Source: UBA10677 sp045532295 (GTDB taxonomy: Bacteria; Bacillota; Clostridia; Christensenellales; Pumilibacteraceae). From it: DNA of 64,000 bases. Below the pieces are notes generated by a model that searched no databases, was not told the origin of the DNA, and worked only from the letters and a program-made list of their open reading frames with translations. Below, piece by piece: positions 15,951-24,297 of the stretch. The translations under genes and the position numbers were made by a program. Each line of letters starts with the position of its first letter. The first letter of the stretch is position 1. Location: positions 1 to 64,000 of the forward strand of contig JAZSFP010000012.1 in the NCBI GenBank assembly GCA_045532295.1. Direction: 5' to 3'.

Positions 15951-17033
15951 CTATTTGTTTGTGTCGTTGGGGTCGGGTCTGCCGTAGTGATGAACTTCAG
16001 TCTTGAGTTTCTTTTCTTCGTTCTTGTCGATAAGGTATATGATTAGTTGCGAAGAAAGAGAAATAATTAGCGAGAACAGGTAGTTTACTACGAGATATAA
16101 CGCGAACGCCGAGGTGTAACTTAACGAGAATATACCGATCATTATAGGCATAATCCACATCATCATCTTCATCGAACTTGCCGACGGCGAATCGTCCGTA
16201 GTCATACCACTCTGTTTTTGTTGCTTTTGCGATATAATCTGCGTTGCAATACTCAAAAGTATAGACAAAACGGGCAAGATTAAGAAACCGTTCGCGCCGT
16301 TATTCTCTTCTTTTAAGAGTTTACCCATAACTACGGGGTACATAGCGTTTCTATCGTTAATTTCAGTAGTAGTAAGTCCACTCTTTGCCGGGTCTTTACC
16401 GTAATCGCCTATGTTCGTTTTGAAAGTATCAAGGTCGTTAACCTCGCTCTTCCAAGGAACGTCGGGACTCCAAATGTTGCTTACCCAGAGCCAACTGATT
16501 TTGTTGTTTTGATAGTAGTCGTAAACCTTGCTTTGAGCGTAGTCAACCTCGTCGCTATACTCTGCTTTCGCGCTGTCGTCAAGCGTTTGATACTCGGACA
16601 CGGAAGTATTATATACTTCGTAAAGTTGGTCGTACTCCTTAAAGTTCATATACGCGCTTATGTTGTTAAGTCCGGTAAGTAGCGTAATGAAGATTACCAA
16701 GGTAAGTATAGTGGGAAGACAGGAAGAAAAATAGGAAAAGCCCTCTTTCTTCTGAAGTTCCATCTGCTTTTGTTGGAAATCTTGGGGATCGGGGTACTGG
16801 CGTTGAAGTTTCTCAAGTTGAGGTTTAAGTCTTTCGCTTATCTTTTGGTTCTGTCTCGCCTTATAACGCTGATAAATATCAAGGGGCGAAAGAAGAAGTT
16901 TTAGACATAGCGTGAAGAGTACTACTCTCCAGCCGTAGTTTTCCACGAAGGAAAACACGTCGAGCACAAGCCACTCCCAAAGTCCCGTGGGCGCTTGCAC
17001 GTTTGCACAAATAAAGTTGCTTAAAAAAGCCAT
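15951..17033 (-). CDS. yidC: YidC/SpoIIIJ membrane protein insertase
   Basis: A 360-residue insertase that places proteins into the membrane, alone or with Sec. The five-span core is recognisable, with the conserved groove Arg in IYQRYKARQNQK (about residue 55-65) and the C-terminal span region MKMMMWIMPIMIGIFSLSYTSAFALYLVVNYLFSL. Compared with Bacillus SpoIIIJ (about 260 residues) it has an extra hydrophilic extracytoplasmic loop of about 100 residues (roughly 125-235). No lipobox Cys is present at the N-terminus. It overlaps yidD by 13 bases; AAGGAG precedes the ATG. Confidence 0.93.
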   Translation of the reverse strand: MAFLSNFICANVQAPTGLWEWLVLDVFSFVENYGWRVVLFTLCLKLLLSPLDIYQRYKARQNQKISERLKPQLEKLQRQYPDPQDFQQKQMELQKKEGFSYFSSCLPTILTLVIFITLLTGLNNISAYMNFKEYDQLYEVYNTSVSEYQTLDDSAKAEYSDEVDYAQSKVYDYYQNNKISWLWVSNIWSPDVPWKSEVNDLDTFKTNIGDYGKDPAKSGLTTTEINDRNAMYPVVMGKLLKEENNGANGFLILPVLSILLSIATQIISQKQQKQSGMTTDDSPSASSMKMMMWIMPIMIGIFSLSYTSAFALYLVVNYLFSLIISLSSQLIIYLIDKNEEKKLKTEVHHYGRPDPNDTNK

Positions 17034-17305
17034 TTCATATCTCCTTTTGGATTATCGGGCACGGGGTCAAATCCGCCTTTTTTCCAAGGAACGCAACGGA
17101 AAATCCTCTTCGTTCCAAGCCACGCGCCTTTTATTAGCCCGTGTTTTTCCACAGCCTCTAACATATACGCTGAACAAGAGGGCGTGTAGATACATACCGA
17201 GGGGAATAGGGGCGAGATGCACTTGCGGTAAAAAAGTACCGGTAGTTTTACAAGCCAACGGAAAGACAATATTTCCTTGATTGCGTTTTTCTTCTTTGCC
17301 ATCAT
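17021..17305 (-). CDS. yidD: membrane protein insertion efficiency factor YidD
   Basis: A 94-residue protein with the family pattern YRKCISPLFPSVCIYTPSCSAYMLEAVEKHG and FRCVPWKKGGFDPVP. YidD is membrane-associated and helps YidC. I start at ATG 17305, which overlaps the rnpA stop; the ATG at 17302 is equally possible. A longer frame reaching back to 17410 inside rnpA has no ribosome binding site. Position between rnpA and yidC is the classical one. Confidence 0.9.
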   Translation of the reverse strand: MMAKKKNAIKEILSFRWLVKLPVLFYRKCISPLFPSVCIYTPSCSAYMLEAVEKHGLIKGAWLGTKRIFRCVPWKKGGFDPVPDNPKGDMKWLF

Positions 17306-17637
17306 TCCCTCATAAGCCCTGCTTTGTGGATTAGGGCGTACATACGCGTTCTTATTTCGGCAAAACTGAGTTGGTCCACTCCTACCGATACCACGAAAAC
17401 GAGTTGGCACGGTTTAAGAAGGGGCAGTAGTTCTCCCGCAATAGCGCGCATACGGCGTTTTACTTTGTTTCTAACAACGGCGTGTCCGATTTTGTTGTTT
17501 ACTGAAAATCCTATTTTTACTCCGCTCTTCGAGGGCGCGTAGTTGAGTTTAATTAGCCTTACGCTCGCTTTTGAGCCGTGGGTGTAAAGATAGGAAAACG
17601 AACCGTTCTTTGTTAAGCGGTATTTTTTAGAAAGCAT
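17302..17637 (-). CDS. rnpA: ribonuclease P protein component
   Basis: A 111-residue basic protein, the protein partner of RNase P RNA in tRNA 5' maturation. The family motif appears as VVRNKVKRRMRAI (about residues 54-66), after the N-terminal LSKKYRLTKNGSFSYLYTHG. It follows rpmH and overlaps yidD, as usual near bacterial origins. ATG with GGAGAAGG upstream. Confidence 0.94.
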   Translation of the reverse strand: MLSKKYRLTKNGSFSYLYTHGSKASVRLIKLNYAPSKSGVKIGFSVNNKIGHAVVRNKVKRRMRAIAGELLPLLKPCQLVFVVSVGVDQLSFAEIRTRMYALIHKAGLMRE

Positions 17638-17677
17638 CTTCCTTCTCCTTTATCGCCCGTAGGATTGATATTTACAC

Positions 17678-17706
17678 AAAAAGCACCCCGTAGTTTACAA
17701 GGGGCG
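17678..17706 (-). terminator. attenuator-like hairpin between rpmH and rnpA
   Basis: On the minus strand CGCCCC (17706-17701) pairs with GGGGTG (17689-17684) with one G-U pair, followed by C and TTTTT. It could reduce read-through from rpmH into rnpA. Confidence 0.5.
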
Positions 17707-17758
17707 TTTTCGTGCGGTTTTATAACCTGTCTTTTACGCGATTTGTGATAAAAATCAA

Positions 17759-17911
17759 TTAGTTTGCGCCAAGGGGCTTAACTGCAACGTTTGCTCTGCC
17801 CTTTCTGCGACGACGGGAAAGTACTCTTCTACCGGAAGAAGTCTTCATTCTTTGACGGAAACCGTGTACTTTTGCTCTCTTTCTCTTTTTGGGTTGGTAA
17901 GTTCTTTTCAT
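17759..17911 (-). CDS. rpmH: 50S ribosomal protein L34
   Basis: A 50-residue, highly basic protein starting MKRTYQPKKRKRAKVHGFR and containing the conserved MKTSSGRRVLSRRRRKGR. It is slightly longer than the usual 44-46 residues at the C-terminus. GGAG lies upstream of the ATG, and the promoter is near consensus. dnaA, its usual divergent neighbour, is replaced here by a TtcA-like gene. Confidence 0.97.
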   Translation of the reverse strand: MKRTYQPKKRKRAKVHGFRQRMKTSSGRRVLSRRRRKGRANVAVKPLGAN

Positions 17912-17950
17912 AGCCTTAATTCTCCTATTATAATCTATTGTTACCGATTA

Positions 17951-17979
17951 ATTATACCTTAATTCTAAAGTTTAGTCAA
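17951..17979 (-). promoter_or_regulatory. rpmH operon promoter
   Basis: Minus strand TTGACT (17979-17974), 17-base spacer, TATAAT (17956-17951). Confidence 0.85.
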
Positions 17980-18069
17980 CTGTTTTTCAATATTTTAACC
18001 GTTAAATCCTTGCAATTTTTCATACAAAAGTATATACTTTAATAAAACCCACCTTTTTGGAGATTACTA

Positions 18070-18816
18070 ATGACCCTTCAAAACCTTTTAAGTTCTATGC
18101 GAAGAGCGGTTTCCGAGTTCAATATGATTAAGGACGGCGACGAAATTGCCGTTGGTCTTTCGGGCGGAAAAGACTCGCTCGTTCTTCTTAAAACGCTGTC
18201 CGCTTATCGTCGTTTTTCTCCTCAAAAGTTTTCCCTCCGCGCAATCACTATCGATATGGGCATAGGCAACATTAACTTCGAGCCTCTTAAAGCGTTTTGC
18301 GAGAGCGAGGCCGTTCCCTATCATATCGAAAAAACGGACATAGGCGATATTATTTTCAATATCCGCAAAGAGAAAAACCCCTGTTCGCTTTGCTCAAAAA
18401 TGCGCAGAGGCGCACTCAACTCTACGCTTATCAAACTTGGCTGTAATAAACTTGCGCTCGGTCATCACGCGGACGATCTTATCGAGACTATGTTCCTCTC
18501 TCTTCTTTACGAGGGACGACTTTCCACTTTTGCGCCCGTTAGTTTTATGTCGAAGAGCGGTGTTACGCTTATCCGTCCGCTTATCTACACGGAAGAAAAG
18601 AACATTAACGCTTACGCCGTGGGCGAGGGCTTGCCTATCGCGAAAAACCCCTGCCCTGCGGACAATAAAACTCAGCGCGAATATATGAAAAACTTGATTA
18701 AGACTATCCAAAAGGATATTCCCTTTGCTAAAGACAGAATTTTCGGAGCGATTACCAACCCCGATAGATACAATCTTTGGGATAAATACAAAAAGAACGG
18801 CGAGGACGAAGAATAA
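18070..18816 (+). CDS. TtcA-family tRNA thiolation enzyme
   Basis: A 248-residue PP-loop ATPase. The adenylation motif SGGKDSL is near residue 31-37, followed by the CxxC pair in NPCSLCSKMRRG and a third Cys in NPCPADNK. This is the Fe-S-binding pattern of TtcA, which makes 2-thiocytidine in tRNA. Exact target position in this organism is an inference. GGAG lies before the ATG at 18070. Its stop overlaps the next gene's ATG by one base, so the two are co-translated. Confidence 0.88.
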   Translation: MTLQNLLSSMRRAVSEFNMIKDGDEIAVGLSGGKDSLVLLKTLSAYRRFSPQKFSLRAITIDMGIGNINFEPLKAFCESEAVPYHIEKTDIGDIIFNIRKEKNPCSLCSKMRRGALNSTLIKLGCNKLALGHHADDLIETMFLSLLYEGRLSTFAPVSFMSKSGVTLIRPLIYTEEKNINAYAVGEGLPIAKNPCPADNKTQREYMKNLIKTIQKDIPFAKDRIFGAITNPDRYNLWDKYKKNGEDEE

Positions 18817-20780
18817 TGCAATACACTTTTGAAGAACTTCTTAAAAAGGCTAACGACGGCGACTCCGCTTTTCAGCATATCGTAGGAAGACTTTACGAGC
18901 GTGGCGAGGGCGGAATTGCTCAAGACTTCCAAAAGGCTTACTATTACTATGCAAAATCGTCTAACGGCGGTAACGCTTACGGGGCGTGCGCTTTAGGGCT
19001 ATTTCTTATGGACGGTATTGCTTGCGCTAAGGACGAGAAAGAAGGACTTAGGCTTATTACGCTTTCGGCGGAGTGCAATATAGCGGAGGCACAAGAGTAT
19101 CTTGCAAAGTGCTATCGCGAGGGACGATTACTTCCTAAAAACCTCGCTCTTGCGGACGAGTGGAGTAAAAAAGCGCAAACGGGTGCGAGAATTACCACCA
19201 CTACTGAAAGTCCAAGCGCGCAAAAGTCTTCGCTTTCTACCGCTAAAGCGAGCCGTCTTTTAGACAGCATAAGGCGGTCAAAAAATAGCGCCGACGAACT
19301 TAATAGAGCGTACTTTGGGTTTACCCCGGTAAGCAATCCCGCTTATAATATCAATAGGGAAAAAGGTCCGCTCGTTTTGTTTTTAGAGAGCGTTCAAGCG
19401 CTTTACGACACGCCAGTAGGAAAAGAGACGGACTACGACGGCGAGGACGACGAAAGTCTTTATCGCAAGGCGGTTTGTATTCGTCATCGCGACCAGTACG
19501 CTTACTTGCGTCAGGGCGAATATTTGCCTCTTTTAAAACAGTCCGCCCAAAAGGGTAACGATAAAGCGAACTTCTTGCTTGGCTTTATCTTTACGACGGA
19601 ATACGACAAGATGGATAGTTACACTCGCGGGACTGCGCCTTTCGAGACTGCGAAGGGGTATTTTACCGAGGCAATGAATTTAGGAAACGCGCACGCTATT
19701 TGCGCTTTAGGATTTACTTTCGGAAAATACGAGCAAGACAAGTCGGCGTCCTATTTTATCGAGGCTATGAACCTTGGCGTAAGCGACGCGGAAAAATACC
19801 TTGCTACTATTCCCCAAAACGATATTGAAAAAGGTCTTACGATTTACCGCGACAAGATTTTTGCCTCCGTTTTAGAAAGTGGCGACGCTCAAGCGCTCAA
19901 AAAGATTGCCGATTATTTCCTCTCCCCCGAGGGACGCTGGGATTTTGACAAGGCGCTTATCTACCTTGAAAAAATGGAAGGTCTTGACGATGCGCTCACT
20001 AAAGGCAACGCGCTCGACGGCGAAACGCTTTTTAATATGGCGCTTTGTTATTCGCGCACTTACCCTCGCACTGACGGACGAGAAAAGGCAAAAAAGTATT
20101 TGCTCGCCTCTGCAAACGCAGGTTATATTAGAGCAATGACGGAAATTGCCGTCAACAAACACTTCTTTACCCCCTACGAGAAAGTTATAACGCTATTAAA
20201 CGCAAGCGAGATTGAGGGCTCTGCGGAAGAGTGGCTACAAAGAGCGATAGATTACGGATATAGCGAGGCGAAAACCTTCCTCTATCAAATCAATCCTCTT
20301 CAAGAAGTTACGGACGCCGAGAGGAGCGGGGATATCGACGCGATGATAAACGCATACAAGCGCTTTAATCAGCACGATAAATTAAAGGCTCTTTACGAGC
20401 GAGAGTGCCAAAACGGTAACGCGCAATTTGAACTTACCCTTGCCGATATTTACTTTAAGAGTTGGAACGAGACGGAAAAGGCTATTCCCCTCTACTTAAA
20501 GCACGAAGAAAGCGCGTGGGCGTGTCTTCAAGTGGCGCTCTACTATTCGCGCTTTAGCCCCGAAAAAGATTACGAAAAGGCTATGGAATACCTCGAAAAA
20601 GCGGATACGGTATTAAAAATTTCGCACGTTCCGTCAATCGAGGCAAGCGTAAACGAAATAAGAAAATCACTGCTCGATAACCGTTGTCCTTCGTGCAATA
20701 AGTACTTTACAAAAACGGCGAAAAAGACGCTCTTCGGCACTAAATACTTCTGCTCGAACTGTGGCGCAAAACTTAAATAG
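18816..20780 (+). CDS. Sel1-repeat protein with C-terminal zinc ribbon
   Basis: A 654-residue protein made largely of Sel1/TPR-like helical repeats (for example AFQHIVGRLYERGEGG, GACALGLFLMDGIA, ANFLLGFIF and ICALGFTFG). It ends in a zinc ribbon with CPSCNKYF and CSNCGAKL (last 32 residues). No signal peptide or membrane span, so probably a cytoplasmic scaffold. Partners unknown. It overlaps the TtcA-like gene by one base and ends at a strong terminator. Confidence 0.8.
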   Translation: MQYTFEELLKKANDGDSAFQHIVGRLYERGEGGIAQDFQKAYYYYAKSSNGGNAYGACALGLFLMDGIACAKDEKEGLRLITLSAECNIAEAQEYLAKCYREGRLLPKNLALADEWSKKAQTGARITTTTESPSAQKSSLSTAKASRLLDSIRRSKNSADELNRAYFGFTPVSNPAYNINREKGPLVLFLESVQALYDTPVGKETDYDGEDDESLYRKAVCIRHRDQYAYLRQGEYLPLLKQSAQKGNDKANFLLGFIFTTEYDKMDSYTRGTAPFETAKGYFTEAMNLGNAHAICALGFTFGKYEQDKSASYFIEAMNLGVSDAEKYLATIPQNDIEKGLTIYRDKIFASVLESGDAQALKKIADYFLSPEGRWDFDKALIYLEKMEGLDDALTKGNALDGETLFNMALCYSRTYPRTDGREKAKKYLLASANAGYIRAMTEIAVNKHFFTPYEKVITLLNASEIEGSAEEWLQRAIDYGYSEAKTFLYQINPLQEVTDAERSGDIDAMINAYKRFNQHDKLKALYERECQNGNAQFELTLADIYFKSWNETEKAIPLYLKHEESAWACLQVALYYSRFSPEKDYEKAMEYLEKADTVLKISHVPSIEASVNEIRKSLLDNRCPSCNKYFTKTAKKTLFGTKYFCSNCGAKLK

Positions 20781-20784
20781 CAAA

Positions 20785-20817
20785 AAACCTCGACGAAAAG
20801 GTCGGGGTTTTATTTTT
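20785..20817 (+). terminator. terminator after the Sel1-repeat gene
   Basis: AACCTCGAC pairs with GTCGGGGTT around a GAAAAG loop, followed by TTATTTTT. Confidence 0.85.
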
Positions 20818-20845
20818 AGGTTAAATTTAGAGAAGTTAGGTAAAA

Positions 20846-21448
20846 TTATTTTTGCGAGCGCGGAGAGTGAATAAACGACGCTAAAATAATACATACCTGC
20901 ACGGGCGCGCCTCCGATAAATAGGAGGGGAATATGTAAAGACAGTACCATTAATTGAAGGTAGACTGCTAAAATGATAGTCCACACTAAGCAAGAGACGA
21001 ACACGAAAGTCCAACCTCTTCTACCCCAAATGGCGTTGAAAATGAGCGCGAGGATAAAAGTTACGGGAATTGCCCAAATAAAGCAAAGCCAGTTAGGATT
21101 TTCTGGTACGCTATAATTAAGCCCGATAAAGAGCATAGTAACGAGCACCCAAACGGCAATGATAGACACGAGCGAAACCGCCATTTTGTTGCCTATTTGA
21201 AGGTTTTTAACGCGCTTTGCGGTAACGGCTTTTTTGTCGTACTTTTCAAAGAACGCCGAAAGGGGCACTTCGTAAAGTTCGGAGAGAGCGTTGAGCGTTT
21301 CAATGTCAGGAGTTACCTCGCCCGTCTCCCATCTTGATATTGCTTTATCAGAATAACCGACGCGTTCGCTAAGTTCCATTTGCGTTAATTTTTTGTCCTT
21401 GCGAAACTTTATTAAGTTTTCTCTTACGATTTCTTTAACGTTTTCCAT
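20846..21448 (-). CDS. membrane-bound XRE-family regulator
   Basis: A 200-residue protein with an N-terminal helix-turn-helix of the XRE/Cro type (about residues 8-62, KLTQMELSERVGYSDKAISRWETGEVTPD) followed by about four membrane spans (about 88-190). Such proteins are thought to sense the envelope or a small ligand; nothing indicates the target. The ATG lies only 6 bases after the -10 box and has no Shine-Dalgarno, so a leaderless message is predicted. Confidence 0.85.
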   Translation of the reverse strand: MENVKEIVRENLIKFRKDKKLTQMELSERVGYSDKAISRWETGEVTPDIETLNALSELYEVPLSAFFEKYDKKAVTAKRVKNLQIGNKMAVSLVSIIAVWVLVTMLFIGLNYSVPENPNWLCFIWAIPVTFILALIFNAIWGRRGWTFVFVSCLVWTIILAVYLQLMVLSLHIPLLFIGGAPVQVCIILASFIHSPRSQK

Positions 21449-21454
21449 ACCTTA

Positions 21455-21483
21455 AGTATATAACAAAAAAGCCTTAAAGTCAA
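21455..21483 (-). promoter_or_regulatory. promoter of the membrane XRE gene, predicted leaderless
   Basis: Minus strand TTGACT (21483-21478), 17-base spacer, TATACT (21460-21455), then 6 bases to the ATG at 21448. Confidence 0.75.
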
Positions 21484-21664
21484 CGATTTTAGGGCTAAAT
21501 TATGCAAATTCTCGCTTGGCGAGAGTTGTTTTTTTCTTTTCTCGCCACTGTATTTTTTCCTCTCGAAACTCGCTCCAAAACGGTAGAGCGCAAATAGGTT
21601 AAATTCTCTTTGCCTTTTTCGTATTTCATTATATACTAAACTCACGCAAAAGACGGAGGCAATT

Positions 21665-22498
21665 ATGCAGACTTACGAAACCCTAACGGACGGAGCGACG
21701 CCTTGCTCTAACAACGAAAAAACTCTTCCTATTAAGACCGTTTATTACGAAAACGAACTCGAAGACGAGTTTTCCTCGAAGAAAATTACTCCTAAAGTAA
21801 TTGACGAAAAATACGACTATTTAGGCGGACCTTTATTTAAAGTTATTCGGGCGGTTCTTTATCGTGGTATCGCTACGCCTCTTGCCACTCTTTACTGCAA
21901 GACGACGCTTTCTCACAAGGTAATAGGTAAGGAAAAACTAAAGAGCGTAGAAAAAGGCGAAGGATATTTCCTTTACGGCAATCACACGCAAGAGACGGCA
22001 GACGCTTTTATTCCCTCGCTCGTAACTTTCCCTCGTAGCGTGTACGTAATCGTGCATCCCAACAACGTATCAATGCCCGTTTTTGGAAAATTAACGCCCT
22101 ACCTTGGCGCGTTACCTATTCCCTCTAACCTTAAAGCGATGCGCTCGTTCAAAAACGCCATTGACAAGCGTTTAATCGAAGGAGCGGTAATAGCAGTTTA
22201 TCCCGAGGCGCATATTTGGCCGTTCTATACGGGTATTCGTCCCTTCCCCTCTACTTCTTTCAAATATCCCGTTGAGTTTAACGCTCCCTCGTTTGCAATG
22301 ACTACCACTTATCAAAAACGCAAACGCGGAATTAAGCCTCAGGCTATTACCTATATCGACGGACCGTTCTATCCCGATATGAGCGTTTGCCCTAAAGAAC
22401 GCGCGGAAAAACTACGCAACGAGATTTACGACGCTATGGTGGAGCGTAGCAAACTTAGTAACTGCGAGTATATTCGCTACGAGAAACGGGAGGACTAA
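21665..22498 (+). CDS. PlsC-like lysophospholipid acyltransferase with altered HX4D motif
   Basis: A 277-residue acyltransferase-like protein. The catalytic block reads NHTQETAD, which gives HX5D instead of the family HX4D; the later motif VYPEAHIWPF fits the EGT/PEG-type substrate block. It may still transfer acyl chains to a glycolipid or glycerophospholipid, or be modified in specificity. GGAGG precedes the ATG. First gene of a four-gene unit with two GT8 glycosyltransferases and a second acyltransferase; overlaps the next gene by one base. Confidence 0.8.
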   Translation: MQTYETLTDGATPCSNNEKTLPIKTVYYENELEDEFSSKKITPKVIDEKYDYLGGPLFKVIRAVLYRGIATPLATLYCKTTLSHKVIGKEKLKSVEKGEGYFLYGNHTQETADAFIPSLVTFPRSVYVIVHPNNVSMPVFGKLTPYLGALPIPSNLKAMRSFKNAIDKRLIEGAVIAVYPEAHIWPFYTGIRPFPSTSFKYPVEFNAPSFAMTTTYQKRKRGIKPQAITYIDGPFYPDMSVCPKERAEKLRNEIYDAMVERSKLSNCEYIRYEKRED

Positions 22499-23346
22499 TG
22501 ATTAATTTGCTTTTTTGCGGTAACCACTCAGTTTTCGACGGAATTTTGACCGCCTCGCTTTCGGTAGTTAAGCGTATGGAAAAACCTCGTCCGCTCAATA
22601 TTATCATTTTTACTATGGACATTTCAAGGCTACGCGACGACTATCTTCCACTTACGAAAAAGCACGCCGACTTTATTGAAAAGGCTTTACGCGTTCACAA
22701 TCCGCTCTCTTCGGTTAAACTCGTTGACGTAACCGCGCTTTACGAAGAACATCTTTACCGAAACGCTAACGAGGACTGTTACTGCTCACCTTATACTTTA
22801 CTAAGATTACTTGCAGACTTAGTGGACGATATGCCCGAAAAACTGCTCTATCTTGACTGCGATATTTTGCTTAACCGTGACGTTTCACTTCTCTACGATA
22901 TTGATATTACGGGCTACGAATACGCCGCCTCGCGCGACCATTACGGTAAATTCTTGCTCTATCCGAACTATATTAACGCAGGCGTTCTGCTTTTTAATAT
23001 GCCTGCTTGTAAAAAGAGTGGCTTATTTAGCAAGGCGAGAGAGTGGCTTAGGAAAAAGAAAATGCTCTTTGCCGACCAGTCCGCGCTAATTCGCTCGACG
23101 ACAAAGCGAAAATTGATTTCTCAACGGTTTAACGACCAAAAATTTTTGCGAAAGAAAACGGTTATACGCCACTTTTCAAAACGACTTTTCTATCTACCGT
23201 ATCCCCGCGTTGAGAACGTTAAGCAATGGCAAGTCGATAGAGTGAAAAAGGTGTTTAAGTACAAATGCTTTGACGATATTTTTAACGAATATTTATTATT
23301 GAAAGATCAATTCAAGGAGGTTTACGACAATGAAACAGCAAATTAA
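22498..23346 (+). CDS. GT8-family glycosyltransferase (first copy)
   Basis: A 282-residue retaining glycosyltransferase of family 8. The metal-binding DxD sits in LLYLDCDILLN (about residue 118-128), followed by NAGVLLFN and a late His-containing block HFSKRLF. No signal peptide or membrane span. Acceptor and donor are unknown; the flanking acyltransferases suggest a lipid acceptor. It overlaps the upstream acyltransferase by one base and the next GT8 by 17 bases. Confidence 0.88.
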   Translation: MINLLFCGNHSVFDGILTASLSVVKRMEKPRPLNIIIFTMDISRLRDDYLPLTKKHADFIEKALRVHNPLSSVKLVDVTALYEEHLYRNANEDCYCSPYTLLRLLADLVDDMPEKLLYLDCDILLNRDVSLLYDIDITGYEYAASRDHYGKFLLYPNYINAGVLLFNMPACKKSGLFSKAREWLRKKKMLFADQSALIRSTTKRKLISQRFNDQKFLRKKTVIRHFSKRLFYLPYPRVENVKQWQVDRVKKVFKYKCFDDIFNEYLLLKDQFKEVYDNETAN

Positions 23347-24289
23347 TTTATTCTTTTCCTGCGACGATAACTATATTCCCTTTTTGTCCGCAACTTTGCA
23401 CTCGATCGTGGATAACTGCGACAAAACGCGCTCGTATTTCGTGAGCGTTCTTCACGCGGGAATTTCCGAAAAACATATCGAAAAAATTACCACTTATTAT
23501 ACTCGCCCGTTCTTTACCGTTAAATTTTACGACATAAGCGAGGCTGTCAGTCGCATTTCCGAACGCTTACACACTCGCGATTACTACTCAAAGTCCACTT
23601 ATTATCGTCTGTTTATTCCCGAACTTTTCCCAGATTTAGACAAGGCGCTTTATCTTGACTGCGATATTATCGTTACGGGGGATATAAGCGAACTTTACGA
23701 TACCGACCTTGCCGATAACTTAGTAGGCGCGGTAACAGACGGGTTCGTTATAACACTCGACGACCTTGCTCCCTACGTGCTTAACCGCGTTGGCGTCGAC
23801 AAACGCGAGGACTATTTTAACGCCGGCGTGCTTTTAATGAACCTTGACAAAATGCGCAAGGAAAAGTTTTCAAGCGTGTTTACCGACCTACTCTCTTCCG
23901 TTAAATTTACCGTCGCTCAAGACCAAGACTATCTTAACGTTATTTGCAAAAATAGGGTGGTTAAAATCGGAGGCGAGTGGAACGAAATGCCCGTTCAAAA
24001 TACGGTAAACGAAAACGCTAAACTTATTCACTACAACCTTGACTTTAAGCCTTGGCATAAAGAGGGTGTGCTTTACGCGGATAAATTTTGGCACTACGCC
24101 GACGCTTGTCCGTACAAAAAAGAAATATACGAAGCGCGTAGAGCGTTCCACCTTTCGTTACTTATAAAGGCGGAAAAAGAAACGCTTGCGCTCGTTGCTC
24201 TTGCAAAAAGCGAGGGCGAAAATAAGTCGGAAAATTCACGAATTTCGCGTACCGTTAGTAAAATTTTCGCACGCTACGCAACGATCTGA
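23330..24289 (+). CDS. GT8-family glycosyltransferase (second copy)
   Basis: A 319-residue family 8 glycosyltransferase related to its neighbour: NLFFSCDDNYIPFLSATLHSI at the start, DxD in ALYLDCDIIVTGDI (about residue 104-117), FNAGVLLMN and HYNLDFKPW. The C-terminal 50 residues are extra and basic, possibly for membrane contact. AAGGAGG lies inside the previous gene. The pair may add two sugars in sequence to the same lipid. Confidence 0.9.
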   Translation: MKQQINLFFSCDDNYIPFLSATLHSIVDNCDKTRSYFVSVLHAGISEKHIEKITTYYTRPFFTVKFYDISEAVSRISERLHTRDYYSKSTYYRLFIPELFPDLDKALYLDCDIIVTGDISELYDTDLADNLVGAVTDGFVITLDDLAPYVLNRVGVDKREDYFNAGVLLMNLDKMRKEKFSSVFTDLLSSVKFTVAQDQDYLNVICKNRVVKIGGEWNEMPVQNTVNENAKLIHYNLDFKPWHKEGVLYADKFWHYADACPYKKEIYEARRAFHLSLLIKAEKETLALVALAKSEGENKSENSRISRTVSKIFARYATI

Positions 24290-24297
24290 GGTGCGCA

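Noticed and set aside
17306..17410. Longer YidD beginning inside rnpA
   Set aside because: No ribosome binding site, and the added residues do not resemble the YidD family.
21510..21540. Hairpin TCTCGC/GCGAGA followed by T-rich DNA on the plus strand
   Set aside because: No plus-strand gene or promoter precedes it; it could be chance in the divergent region between the XRE and acyltransferase genes.
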